Under the pieces are notes generated by a model. It was not told the DNA's origin and made no database searches. It saw only the letters and a list, made by a program, of their open reading frames with translations. Shown here one piece after another: positions 1-12,363 of a stretch of DNA of 64,000 nucleotides. Position numbers and translations under genes: made by a program. Each line of letters opens with the position of its first letter. Positions within the stretch are counted from its first letter, which is position 1. Source of the stretch: Perca fluviatilis (Eukaryota; Chordata; Actinopteri; Perciformes; Percidae); assembly GCF_010015445.1 (NCBI RefSeq), contig NC_053123.1, forward strand, positions 11,667,434 to 11,731,433. Reading direction: 5' to 3'.

Positions 1-3000
1 TGACAGATGTTTACATAAGTCAAATGTGAGGGAGTACATTGGGCCAGAAACCCTGCCTGTTGCCACACACCTCCCATGATCACAGCCTTATTTACAGTCA
101 TCTCCCACAAGCCTTGATTGATGGCAGCCATCTCATTAACGCCATAGCAGTCCAAGGCCTCCTAACATGTCCGATCGGCACGTCCTCCCTCACTCAGGCT
201 GCTGCACTGCAATTAAAAATCCCCTGGAAACCAACTGTACTCCAGAGAAAGAGAAATGAACCATACTGTAGCTATTACTTTGCAGCTTTGATATGGTTTG
301 GGAAAGCAGGAGAGAAAATGCAAAGAGGCAAGTACAGAATGGGGCAAAGGAGTTTGGAAGGAGGGTTGTTGGTGTGATGTGAATGATTTATTAGTGTAGC
401 TGGACACTTAATAATTACTTAACACACACACACACATAGATCACCTTTACAGTATTTCTGTCAGGCGACGGTGCGAGAATGGAAATGATATGTGATTGAT
501 ACCAGGAAGCATAGGCACGGCCCAAGGGGAAAGCAGTGCAAGGTCTTACTTATAAAAACATCAATCAGAGAGCATGGTCTGTAAAGCCATGGGTTGTGAA
601 ACACCAGAGGACCACCACCCCCACTCCTCACGCTGTGAACAAGACTTGCCTCAGAGGGAGTCGGTTCCTTCGCTCGGGTAATGAAGACACTGATGCCGTG
701 CATGCCTACTACATACAGAAGTAACGTATCACAATGCTGTCATCATGCAAACCAGAGCACAACCTTTTGCTGTGTACCAGAGCTGCAAACAAACATGCAC
801 CACACAATGGAGTCGGCCACATACTCTACAGCTACAACACAATTAAAAATTAACAGTAATGCTGCCGTGTAACTGGATATGTACTGTCTTAAATGAAAAG
901 TTTAAATAAGTGATTATTTTTTAGATCAGTCTTAACAATTGTAATGCTCTCTGTGGCTGCACCAAAACACATTTTATCTTGGCCGTAGGAGGGGAGACAG
1001 TTCATTAGGCCTATTTCAAATGGGATTGGATTGCAATAAATAAATCTGCAATGAACCCCCCCCCCCCCAATGAAGTCCTTATACTGGCACATCTGTTTTG
1101 CACAATGACCCTACATCTCAATTGATTTATTAACATTGTCATAATGACTTTATGGCTCAATCACTGTTTTAAGTCTTCTTCAATACAGCATGGTGTTTAT
1201 TTTGTAAATTTATTATAGATGACAAAGCAGGGCATGCTTTTGGTCGTAGCTATGCGCCAAAATATCAATCAGTGTATATGCTTAGCAATGCTAACCATGG
1301 CCCTGTGTACATTAAAATAACTAAACTTTTTTTTTTTCTTAAACTTTGACTCTTTCACTGAGTGTTTTCACTTGATGAAAGTTATTTGGAACCTTTTGGT
1401 TGCCTAAAAATGTCTTGTTCCGCATTCAGTAGCACCTTGCCAACCAAGCTAGCTAGCATTAGCTGGTAACGTAAGGGAAAGTCTGCCAAATTTTAACCAG
1501 CGCTGTCCGTTCATCAAAACTGTAGTCCACAAACTTAATAGGTGATGTCAATGCAACGTTAAATGTGCAAATACCTTTTAGTCTATGGTATTAACTTAAA
1601 AATGCCTTGCATTACTTTTGATGGTATTAGATTCAGTGCTGCCTCAAGTCATGAAACCTTTGTGTTACAACTGTTTACCAGGCACTATTCTGCTCATTAT
1701 TTTTACCTTCAGAAAGGTCATTTGTCAAGCCTCTTTTAATTGGGTTATTTTTCGTTGGGCAAACACAGCCCTCTGGAGAGTATTTCATTTAAAATGTTGA
1801 TAAGTACCTGATTGTTTCTGTGCCTGTCATCTGCATGATGTTATGCTACAGTATAACATGGGGGCAGTGGTGAACTTGGGATTTGGAATTATGCTAATTA
1901 TCATGTTTATGCTCTGATGCAGATGAAATTGACATGTTTCTTTAGCAGAGAAAAAGAAACTTGTGGTAGGGCCACATTCTTTTCCATGTGTTTCTTTATA
2001 ATTATGAACACTTAATAACAAGCATAATTGAACAGCAGTGTTTTTGCCATCTGTGAGGACATTTGTGAAGTTATTTTTGATTGTTTTGTTTTTTCTTTTT
2101 CTGTTCTGGCCATTTAATTTGAGATTTCCTTGAGGGAAATGTGAAAGCACTTCAGTTCCCCCCTGCTACCTATTTGCATTGCATTATGGTGCAGGTGCAG
2201 TGGCTAGGGAAGGGTCTGGAACCATGCTAATGAACAACCTTGTTTTAATTAACTTCAAGTTAAAATGGCGTGAAATTGAAAATGATTATTGCCAAAGTAA
2301 ACATGCCTAATTAGGATATAAGGGGTGTAAGTAAATTATTTGATAACTATTGTTTATTTGGAGTTGTGCATCACCTGGTTTGAGTTAGGAATTAATCTGC
2401 ACAGCACAAACTGAGTGAACGATGGCAGACATCTATTTTCCTATTAGTGGTAAAATTATCAGTACGGCTGTTATTATAAAGTAAAGCTCTTTTACACTTT
2501 AGCTTCCTAATACATATTCTGTTCCTAATGATGGTAACAGGTTGTGGAGGACAAGAATATAGCAAGTAGGAGAGCTGTATTGGCCATGGCCTGTGCTCAT
2601 CTGCCCAAATAAATGAGATAAGATAATCATTAAGATAAGTCAAATAAATAGCATTGTGTATTAATTCTATGCTTTGCCCTTGTCAGTGCTTCTACAGTCA
2701 TAATTGACAACTGAAACAGTTAATCTGTACAGTGTTTCTTTATTTCTTATGCTTTTAGAATCATAACTGAGACTAAATATTAAGAGGCTTTTTTTTTAAA
2801 TGAAGTTTTATTCTGAGCTCTTTGTAAAAGTCTCAATACCTAATCTAAACAATACTTTCATATCTCAATCAGTGCAGCTCAGCAGAACAGGTTGAGTAGC
2901 TGGCACTGACGGGAAGGAATCTGCCATTGGGTGATGAACGAGCTTGTCAGATTAGGGACAATTTGATCATGTCTATTGACTCCAAGTTTAATTTCACTGA

Positions 3001-3856
3001 TCGCAACATGAGCAATGATGCATGTAAAGACATATGCTCACTCATTACAACTTGGACTGGCAAGACCCTCCTTGCTTCCTTATGATTTCCATTCTAACAT
3101 TTTGTATTGACATTACTGGTGTGTTGTGTGGTGTTAACTGTGGCTACTGTTGTACGATTTAAGACTCATTTGGATGGGCTGTTGCATGCACTGGTCAGTG
3201 ATTTTAATCCTGTCCAGAAAAAAGCAACTGCAAAATCCATCCACGCGCAAGGTTGTGCTTTTGTATGTTTATGACCATGGCTCATTCCCCGCTTAATCTA
3301 GAATAATGTGGTGAGAGCTTGTTTGCAGTTTTTGTCGAAATAGTTCTAAAAATAAATGCCCATGGTCAAGTCCATTAACCTTGATCATCTACCATGCTAG
3401 AATTAAATGCGCTGCAGACCATAATTCAATGCAAAAAAATTTTTTTATAATTCTGATAAAAACAAAATATTAAAGGACTTCAAAAAGATATTGTAATGAC
3501 TATTGTTAGCTGAGAAAAATTAAACGTATACCCAGGTCCTCTTTTATGTGACTTTGGCAGCATAAAACTTTCAGGGACAATGCAAATAGACACAATAGGG
3601 CATGGATCACACAAAGAAATTAAATTAAAAAGCATAAGATACCTAAAACAATTTTTTTTTTTTTTAAATAAGTGGCACCAGTAAATAGTGATCCCTAACT
3701 GCAGCCGTTGTTTCAGCTTGGCAGTTAGTCATTTGGCGGAAGTGGGCACTAAATACTACATGACTTTTTCACATCTTCAAACTCCTCTGAGTAGCTATAT
3801 AGCTCACTGTGTTTGGCAAGCTGAACAAGCTCTTTACCCACATAATATAGTCATCT
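1..3856. other. No gene recognised; AT-rich single-copy-looking DNA
   Basis: All open frames here are short and have no recognisable protein motifs. The block holds a short CA run near 423, a 12-base C run near 1057 and several T runs (1326, 2790, 3652). The first 350 bases are somewhat GC-richer and free of repeat signatures, so they could be a conserved non-coding element, but nothing in one sequence proves it. Confidence 0.6.
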
Positions 3857-4640
3857 GGGGTCTCATTTGTAAAACTGTGCGTAGGATCTTTACTAAAAGT
3901 GTACGTACGCCCAAAAGCCCAAAATGGCGTATGGCAAAAAAAGGTCAGATTTATAAAACCGTGTGTACGCGCACCTGTAAGCAATGTTCCCTTTATAAAT
4001 CAGAGATTACCTACAAGTGTGCGTACGTGGATCAGCCTCTTATCCCGCCCTGTACACGCCCATTTTTAACCATAAATAGTCAATGCATGACGACTGGCGG
4101 AGACAAAGCAAAATACCTCTCAGACGCTCAGGAATTGCTGCCAACTGAATTATAATTTCGGCCTGTTGTCGCACAGTGTAGGGAAACCGGATCTATAGAC
4201 TACCTTTATTATTATTATAGTTATCTTCCAAAATGGCAGGCATTACGGCACTCAGGGACAGCTTCGATATACCAGACCTATATGATAAGATTTAACAGAA
4301 CTATAAATTATATCCAAACAAGCCTTAGTGATAAAGGTGAATATTATATACAATATTTATATATAAAAAAACACTTAGCTGTCTGACATTTCCCTCTGGA
4401 AACAGCTGGTTGCCCCCAGAATGGCGAGTACTTGTATTTGGACCGGGATGGCACGGTTCCGGCATGTTGCCCTCTCTACTGGACCCAATTCACTACATGG
4501 ATCCAAGAGCTCAGCTTTAGGGAATTTAAATCGGCATATTAGCCAGTTGTCGTCATGGTCCCTGAAGTTTCTCTCCTGATTCTTCCATTGGGGGTTAGTC
4601 CTCCTGCAGGGCCAGCAGTGGTAGTGGTAGCAGTATAACT
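3857..4640 (-). mobile_element. PIF/Harbinger DNA transposon, internally deleted
   Basis: The left end reads GGGGTCTCATTTGTAAAAC, like the terminus of fish Harbinger elements, and is followed by the usual run of TACGTACGC-type motifs. A HARBI1-like transposase relic lies on the minus strand and points toward this end, so it is the 3' end of the element. The catalytic part of the transposase is missing, so the copy cannot move itself. I could not find the matching right terminus; the element may extend as far as about 5400, so the given right end is only the limit of recognisable coding sequence. No convincing 3-bp target duplication was identified. Confidence 0.75.
4125..4590 (-). pseudogene. 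HARBI1-like Harbinger transposase relic with a decayed intron
   Basis: Minus-strand translation of about 4590-4379 gives the N-terminal part of a Harbinger transposase: RDHDDNWLICRFKFP, then LLDPCSELGP, then RNRAIPVQIQVLAILG and FQREMSD. The frame then meets a stop. Coding similarity resumes at 4277 with SGISKLSLSAVMPAILE, and after a further frame shift near 4200 with IRFPYTVRQQAE. Joining base 4379 to base 4277 gives D-R-S-G, the sequence expected in this family (GDRSGIS). The 101 bases between (4378-4278) end in AG and begin CTAAGT where GTAAGT would be the normal donor. I infer an ancestral intron whose donor G became C. The DDE catalytic region that should follow is deleted. Family identity is recognised from motifs; the intron is inference. 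This is a dead transposase, not the host HARBI1 gene. Confidence 0.8.
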
Positions 4641-7170
4641 AGTGGTACCCCCCATGACGAAAGTCTAATATGCAAACACACTTTTCTTCATGCAGGCTTT
4701 GTTATGAACAGTATTAAAGTTCGGACCGATAACGAGGACATTAAGTGTAACGATTGCACGAGAGCTTAACAGCTGTATTTCCAGACTTTGACATTTGATT
4801 ATATATGTACAGTTTTAAAGATTGATATTTAGTTATTTACACTGTGTTCTGCCAAAGCACAAAGCACTTTCGAAAATAACACCCATAGCGTTTAGACATG
4901 TTGCAAAGTGGTGGCTTTTACAGAGTCTGCTAACCCAGGCCTTTTCTGTGAAAATGTTGAGAACGCTGATCACTGTTAAGATAACTAAGTAGTTCTTATT
5001 GATTACATTAAATCCTTATCAGCACTAACAAACGTGATTGGTGCGTCGCTGCTTATCAACATAAAGAATAAAAAGTAGGAATAAAAGAATTAAAGCTTCC
5101 TTGTTTACAAAGTAACTTTATTGCTGACCACCAATTGTACAGAGAGCGAAAACAGTCATTGTATCTTTCAGCCACTGCCACTTACAAGCCAACAAGCTAA
5201 CAACATAAACAAATAAAATATGCTAACTATACTTAACATTGTGATACGTCTGCTAGTCGCCAATTTTGGTGCACAACTGAGTCTGGGTCTGGGCTTGACC
5301 ACTCCAATGTATCTAGCCATCTTCATGCCACTGCTTTTTCACCGGTCAACCTATTGCAAGCAGTGGAGGTGGGCGCAACGCATTATGTGGGAGAAAGAGT
5401 AGATCTGGGAAACCCATGTTAAACAAAATATGAATCATTGCAAAGTACATACTTTTTAACGTTTCTGATTGCAAATTGAATTGAAAAAGCTTGGTTCACC
5501 CATGTGTCATTGAACATGAATCCTCAATGCATAATGTTTGAAACTATTATTAAGCTTTTCTTGAAAAACATAAATAATAAAATGACAAACTTCCCAGGGT
5601 CTTCCTAAAGTGGTCTTCCTCCCCAATTTAAAATAGTGTACTGTATATAATTGTGTTAAAATAATTGGGATCTGTATTTGGAGGGAACTCTGTCAGAGGG
5701 AAGGCCAAATACATATCTTTTCAGCACTAAAGTATTTTAGTTTACTATCGTTGCATCAGGATGCAGCCTTAAACAACCTTAAACTATGACCATGTGAATA
5801 GCACAAAATAGGCTGTAAAATAGACAGCACTTAGAAGACAACCGAAGGAAGATGTTGATAGATAAAAATCTGCATTAGACTCCTATTTGTTTGAGCAATT
5901 TCACAATAATTTGCTGTGCAGAAAATATTTGTCCTGTTTGTGCTCTCGGTTCAATGGTTGTCCTGACAGCTTTCCTGAATAAAAAAAACCTGCTTTTTGG
6001 TGTTTCTTTAATGTGTTTAGTCAACACAAGATGCATGTTCTTTTTGGTCCATTCTAGTTAGTGACGCCCTTTGCTAACAGTAGGTTGTTGTTGACTGTTC
6101 ATACACTCCAGAATTCTTGTGCATTTGGTCTTCACAAAATATGCACATTACATTTCCCAGCTGCTGGGGAATGCAGCAATCACAGCCAAGGCAATGGAAA
6201 CATGCCATTGGGAGCAGCCCAAAGAAAAACCTATACGGTTCTCTAAAATTCAGAATAGCTGTCTATGATTTCAGAAAATACAGCTCAGGGACAGTCACAT
6301 TTTATTAGCATCATGCAGAGCAGTTATGTCTGTTCAGATCGGCTGTCTGTAGCAGTATAATATGAAGTGTTTTTTATCTGTTTATTTGGCTTTTGTCACA
6401 GTTGCAAACAGTACACACAGTAAACATGAATATAAAGACCTGTGGTTAAAGGAAAACCAACCCACTACACTACATTTTCTCCCAAACTTCACCAACCCAT
6501 GTGTCTCCAAATAACGCAACTCAACACCTGAGGCAAGTATCAAAAGGTCGTTTTAGATCTCTTTGAGCTAACTGACTTGGATGCCATTTGTGCTCTTAAG
6601 TGTATTGACTTCCAGGAAAAAAAAACATGATATCTGATCAAAAGTTTAAAATGTCTCTAATAAAAACAGTGGGCATACTTTTAGTATGTATTTAATCCTA
6701 TTGAGTCTAAAAAGATTTAATCACATTCTTCCCATGCAGTGATAGAAGAGAGTGTAAAAGCTTTCATTGAAGTAATCGCTAATCATCAATCCTGTTGGCA
6801 GTGAAACAAATCTAGCAAAACTGTCATTCATTTTTCATACAATCAACTTTCTTCCTGACGTTAGAACTCTTGTTTTGAAACCAGATTGGACAAATGGTTG
6901 TGCTATAAATGAAATGTTGATTGCTCTGTGCCCATTATTGCTCGTCAAGTTATTGTAAATGCAATTATTTAGTCTGTGTCCATCCTGTAAAAAGAAGTGT
7001 GATCAAGGCTTTAACCTCCAAGATAGCTGGCTCTGCTGATTTTGCTTTGTGGTACCAGGTACAATACTATGTCTGACCAAAGTGTGTTTATTAGAGGAAG
7101 AAACATCACTGTCATTTTGCAGTTCACAAAACGAATAGTTTTGAGTCTAGCTTTAGTTCAGTGTTTTACG
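4641..7170. other. No gene recognised
   Basis: The first 760 bases may be the remaining 5' part of the Harbinger element, which in this family often carries a second gene for a Myb-like protein, but I could not recognise Myb helices in either strand. From 5400 on the DNA is AT-rich, with short frames only and no terminal repeats that I could pair. Confidence 0.5.
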
Positions 7171-7174
7171 TTAA

Positions 7175-7928
7175 AGCTGCTGTAGGTAAGATTGTGAAGA
7201 TCCAGGACTTTGCCAACAAATTTGAACATCGACAACTTCTCAGTCCCTCCCCCCTTTCTGCTGCAGCCCAAACCGTCTCCTAAGCCCCTCCCACACAAGG
7301 GAGTGTGACAGAACTAATGGCATGTCAGACAACATTTTCAATAACTAAACACCAACACAATGTTAACTTTACTCACCAACAGTAAAACGATGCTAACTAG
7401 CAAGCTAACGTTAGCCATTTCAGCATCATATCAGACCGACCACTGTGCAGACATTACTATCATGCTCACCAACGTAGCTTTGTGGACTTTTGACTACTAA
7501 TAACCAGTGAAAGATAAATCATTCATGGTAATTATGTTACCTGTCAAGAAGAAATGTGGCTACATCTGCATCGTTCTTCAGATTTTTAAAATCCCGGAGC
7601 TCACGCCACCTCTGAAAAGCCACTCCAATATTCACCCGAGTTTTGGGAAATCTTTCTGAAGCTTGTGCGCGGGGAGGGGAGAACGCTATAAATGCGTGTA
7701 CGTGCCTGAGCAGTGATTGACAGGCAGATAGACACCCCCTGTGGCCCTGATTGGAGAAAATCGACCGGGAGTGGTGGAATTTTGCCAATCGCACTACAGG
7801 CTGTAGGTGGTGCCAGAGGAGCTGGATGTTTTTTATATTACATAATTCATGTAGTTCTACTGGAACATAGGGTCAGTTTCAGCAAATATGACAGAAAGTT
7901 AGTTTTATAAGACTTACCTACTGCATCT
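7175..7928. mobile_element. TTAA-flanked MITE, Kolobok-like (754 bp)
   Basis: The left end is AGCTGCTGTAGGTAAGATTG and the right end read on the other strand is AGATGCAGTAGGTAAGTCTT, a clear inverted repeat. TTAA lies on each side (7171-7174 and 7929-7932), the expected target duplication for Kolobok or piggyBac transposases. The termini start AG rather than CCC or CAC, which favours Kolobok over piggyBac. No transposase is encoded. The interior has CT/CCC-rich stretches (7240-7300) and GTTAGC motifs common in fish repeats. Confidence 0.8.
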
Positions 7929-7932
7929 TTAA

Positions 7933-9030
7933 ATGATTGTGTCTCTTTATTTTACAGCCTAATAGCCAGCTGGATTGTAAGTGAGTGAGTTTAAATGACC
8001 GAGAACTCCTTTGTTAGCATGTAGCTAGTTAGCTAAATCACTTGTAGTTGTTGCATAGTGGTAGGGATGAGAGGGGAGAGCAGGAGGAAACAGAATACAA
8101 TAGTCATCCAAATGTTTTGGTCCAGGATGTTTTGACCGTGGTAATTGTGGGTTGCCTCTGGTTATGTGAAGCGTCTGCTAAAGAAATAAGCTCATCAAAC
8201 TCCAATGTATTGCAGCAGTAGCACATACTCATTGAGTCACTTTGACATCTTTTATCAGATATTTTATTAGCCTTATTCAAATGAACCCTAAAGATGTATA
8301 CTTATTTCTGAACAAGAAGTACTTTTCAGTTCTACATAATACAATAAAGCTTCCTCTCAAACAATCTAATCATTGAGTGCACACATAACCAACTTATATA
8401 ACCTACCATTCCAATATAAATAAGTGGTTAGTTGTAGGTGTAGTGAGCGATGTTAATCCAATACACTTTTTGTCAAATTCAATGGATATCCCCTCACGGT
8501 CATCTTGCTCTCTATTTTCTGTGTGCGCTGAAAAAAAAAAATCTGTTGTTCCTACACAGCCCTGGCTCTGTGAATGGAAAACAAACAGAAAGGTGCGCAA
8601 GAGCCACGAAACACTATTCCAGACAATCAGCAACAGGTGGTGCAAGTTGCTCGCTCGTGCAAGGGAGTGATGGGGGGGTGGAGGAGGGAGGCAGCATGTG
8701 AATGTGCCATCCGGGCCAGGAGTTATCAACAAGAAGAGTTTGCAGAGAATCAGCAAAAGAGGAAAAGGACTCTAGAATATAAATTAAAAAAGAAGTTGTA
8801 TTACTGGGAAAGGAGGGAGAGCCTTGTTAACAATGGTGAGGCGTTTCAACGCTGCAGAAACCTCTGTGATTTTAGAGGAATGAAAACTGATGAGGGCTCT
8901 CGTCGTTGTGGACAAGTGAGTGAGGTTAGCTTCGCTGTTTCACTGTTTGCTGTTTTCAATAGGTCAGTTTAACCTCGTCGGTTTGCTATTGTTTGTGATG
9001 GCTGCTACCAACTGGTTGGCTTTACAGCAG
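7933..9030. other. No gene recognised
   Basis: A 132-codon frame at 8574-8972 and overlapping frames in the same area have no domain signature and show no codon bias or splice context that I can defend. The patch 8640-8700 is G-rich. I see no paired terminal repeats. Confidence 0.5.
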
Positions 9031-9200
9031 TAGCAGTGTTTCCCACACATAGACTAATTTGTGGCGGTGCGCCGCACTATTGACACCTGCCGCCGCACAT
9101 TGCATTTCGTTATAATTTTTTTTTTTAACGCTATTTAACAGCTTATTAGTTCAGCTGCATTTCCTTTCCCTGCTCTCCTCCGCCTCTCTGTCACTTGCGT
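9031..9200. mobile_element. One end of a hAT-type MITE
   Basis: The sequence CAGTGTTTCCCACACATAGA followed by CTAATTTGTGGCGG matches the terminus of a common fish hAT family, which starts CAGTGTTTCCC. The opposite end is not visible; the CA microsatellite from 9207 probably interrupts or replaces the interior. Family assignment is from memory of the terminus only. Confidence 0.55.
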
Positions 9201-9204
9201 CTCG

Positions 9205-9206
<2 letters not shown>

Positions 9207-9284
<78 letters not shown>
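9207..9284. repeat. (CA)39 microsatellite
   Basis: Seventy-eight bases of perfect CA dinucleotide, followed directly by a C-rich stretch. The reverse strand gives a false Cys-Val frame (9135-9362) that should not be called a gene. It is long enough to be length-polymorphic and could form Z-DNA. Confidence 0.98.
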
Positions 9285-9285
<1 letters not shown>

Positions 9286-10723
9286 CCCCTTCCCCCCCCT
9301 GTGCATACAGCGTCTGTCTCCATGACAGGAGAAACAGGAGAAGACAAAATTAAGAAATTCACAAGTTCATGAAAGGTTTCGAAATAGATTTGTTAGGCAT
9401 TGAAGAAAGAGTAGGAGAGGAGGACAGCATCCAACAGCATGTCCTCCTCAGTTTTTGATATTTGATTGTATGAAAATAGAAATTATCTACACCCCACCCC
9501 CCCGGTGTGGCACAGGATGACCAACCCCCCCAAACTGTAGCTTCTCTATTTTGCACTAACTGCAGTGTCCATCTTTCTGAGTTGCATCAAGCACATATTT
9601 AAAAACATGGAGACGCTGGAGAACCCCCATCTGCTTTTAATAAAATGCTGTGATTCCAGACCAAAGAATCTGTCTGCCTTCTCTTTCAAACCTGAATAAC
9701 GGTAGCTGCCACCAAGTTTCACAATACCCAATTTTGCATATCAATCAGTGAAGCACTGAGCATAGAGCTTGTCAAACTGTTGCACTGCTCATTAAAACCA
9801 CATTTTTCCTAGCTTTCATTTTGCAAAAATAAACAGCCATGCTTTAAAAATCTGGAGCTCTGACCAAATCTGATTTTAGTTGTTGGTAAAAAGTTGAAGG
9901 AGCACTCACATCACTCATTTGTGACTAGCCATTTTTATACTCACTAGAATATTAAACACCAAGTAATTAGGGTGCTCTAAGTAAGTGTAGCACTTGATTA
10001 CTTCTTTTAAGGGCAAAATCTGTAAACTCAAGATTTTCAGTCCCCATTAGCTCCTTTCATCTCCTTCCCTTGATCCTTAAAGTGCATAAATTCACCTTTT
10101 TCTTAAATATTATTTTTATGGCTGGCTGTTTTTTAATTGGCTTCTTTTTTTTTTTTAAATAAACATAAAAACATTTCTGCATCCACTCAATACTTATAAA
10201 ATAAATGGGTAAAGCAATTAAGCACTAAGTGATGGCCTTACATTTGAGGCTGCAGGGTTACAGGAGGTTAACCTGGGAGAAGTCAGTTCATTTTTCCCAC
10301 TGCAATGCGGTTGAGCTCAACTCCACGAAGGGCAGATCTCTGTGGAAAATGCTCCAATTTAAATGAAAGAGAAAGTACTGACAAAAGCAGGAAGAAAAGC
10401 AACCCCAGTGTGCAGTAAATTGTGACAGAGGGAGACTTCTAATGTTTAGTTTATTTTCAGTGTCACAGAAGGCACTCCTTATATACAAGAATGGATCATT
10501 TTAAAAAGTGAGCTTCAAATGAAATGGCACACTTGATTTTAAGTATGTGAAACTTTCTTTGTTTATTCCTTTTTTTATGGGTGTGTGCAAGGTACCTTCC
10601 TTGCGTACCTTCTAACATACAGTATAATGTGGCATTCTTAAATAGCAAATGGTAAACATGTCATCACATCCAGTGTTATGTTTATACAGTTGAAGTCAGT
10701 ATTACATTGAGTAATTTCCTATA
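9285..10723. other. No gene recognised
   Basis: AT-rich DNA with scattered T and A runs, for example at 10145-10160. Frames up to 66 codons have no recognisable motif. No paired terminal repeats were seen. Confidence 0.5.
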
Positions 10724-10731
10724 ATAAGGAT

Positions 10732-12266
10732 TAGGGGTGTCACGATTCTCCAAATCCTCGATTCCATTACATTTTCGATTCTAAGGTCACGATTCAATTC
10801 TCGATTTTTACATTGTTTTTTTTAAAAGCACAGGTTGCTATGCCACTTTTAGACTAGACTTTTATGCAATATAATATCTGACCTTTGTTCGCAATGTACC
10901 ACGCTACATTGTCAAATTTAAAACATTTATTAACAACATAATGTAACAATAACTTATATCTTTAACCTGCCATCTAGTTTCTTTTGTAACTGCAGTCTTT
11001 TTAACAGAAGATGACATTCAAGTTCACAACAAAACAAACAAACAACAATAAAACAGCCATGTCCTTAGTCTTCTCTGAACAATTAAATGTCTGAACAAAC
11101 TATTTCCGAAGATTTGAACATATACTGCAAAAGACAAATTCTTCATCGGCAGCAGGAAGAAAGATTTCACTCCTAGGCTTGGCGTGAAGGTGTACTCAGC
11201 TTTGTTGAGATCCTGATTTTCTTGATGATCACCCAATCCTTCTGTGCAGCTGTGACTTGTATCCTGAGACAGGAAGAGGCGGAGCCGTACCGCTTGTCCA
11301 TGTCCTGAATTGACCGAAGAGCTGGTTAATTAACCTGAGTAGTGTCACTCAACCGGGAGAATTAACTGAGTCACTCTTGTTTTTTTTACCTCATTCGTGC
11401 CGGCAGCGCTTCGCTCAAGCTGAATGCGATCGGTGTATGCTCCGTTGTGTGCATAGACAGTGGCTGTGTCTCAAACCGCACACTTCTGTCAGTATACTGC
11501 TAATGTGCACTGACCACTTACTGCCGTAGTGCCCACTTTGGATGGTTAGTGTTGTCCCAAATGGAACACTTATGTTAAAACACTTACCGGAAATGACGAG
11601 CGGTCGGCTCGCCCATCTGCCTCTGAAAATCTGACGAAAATCTCTTAAACTGACCTTTGTTGATCTGAAATGAAGACAGATTCAGCAACTGCATGGCCTA
11701 TTTCTCCCTTAAAATGTTTTCAGAAACACGTTTTGGTTAATTATTTTTGTAAAATTCAAGATCGTATTCTGAACGAGCCGCCATTATGCTCTGTTGTGAA
11801 ATCCGGGAGAAGCCAGACCCATGTGACGCGTTCGTCCAATCAGCTGCCGGTCGACGTCCCTGGTCCCTCCCCTTTCCACTGCGTAGTCAAGATGGCGCCC
11901 ATTTAGTGCACGTAGTGTCCATCGTTCCACACTGAACTTTTTGACCGTTTTTAGGGGGTCATCCGGGTACTTTCAGTGCACTGACTTTTTGCGTTATCTA
12001 CACTATATACTTAAAACTAAGTGCTTGAAGTGTGCAAGTAGGCGGTTTGAGACACAGCCAGTGTGTAGCTGGTCTTCTTCTGCTACTGTGTGTAGTAATC
12101 TAGCTCCTCAGCGCCTCTACTGGAGTGGTGGTAGAATCAATCAGGAAATGGACTACCTCGAGCAAGCAACACGTGTTTTTTTTTCTGTTTTTTTCCCGCT
12201 TGGCAAGCTGACTGGCTTTTTTTATTTAAAATTTGAGATTGTGACTTAATTTCGGTGACACCCTCA
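10732..12266. mobile_element. hAT-type element (1,535 bp) with a nested TIR element
   Basis: The left end is TAGGGGTGTCACGATTCTCC. The right end read on the minus strand is TGAGGGTGTCACCGAAATTA, so the first dozen bases form a terminal inverted repeat of hAT type. The flanking 8-mers are ATAAGGAT (10724-10731) and ATGAGGAT (12267-12274), a target duplication with one change. No transposase motif is left. The subterminal region repeats CGATTC and CTCGATT motifs. An unrelated element occupies 11461-12060, so the pre-insertion length was about 0.9 kb. Confidence 0.8.
11461..12060. mobile_element. TIR element inside the 10732 hAT (600 bp, unclassified)
   Basis: The first 19 bases, TGGCTGTGTCTCAAACCGC, are the exact reverse complement of the last 19. 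Further in, both arms carry CACTT and AGTGCAC motifs. I could not find a convincing target duplication, so the superfamily is open (PIF/Harbinger or hAT are possible). A 78-codon frame inside (11670-11906) has no similarity I recognise. Its position implies it inserted after the surrounding hAT. Confidence 0.8.
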
Positions 12267-12363
12267 ATGAGGATAGCGTTAAACAAATTGATTAAATTAT
12301 AGTTTACCTGATTGGCCAATTCTCAAATTATTATCCAAAGATATACCTAGTTAGCAGGCTCTA

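Noticed and set aside
3688..4155. 155-codon open frame on the plus strand
   Set aside because: It runs antisense across the 3' part of the Harbinger element and shows no domain.
8574..8972. 132-codon open frame rich in Arg/Gln/Glu
   Set aside because: No recognisable domain, no splice or start context; composition follows purine-rich DNA.
9135..9362. Cys-Val repeat protein
   Set aside because: Translation of a CA microsatellite.
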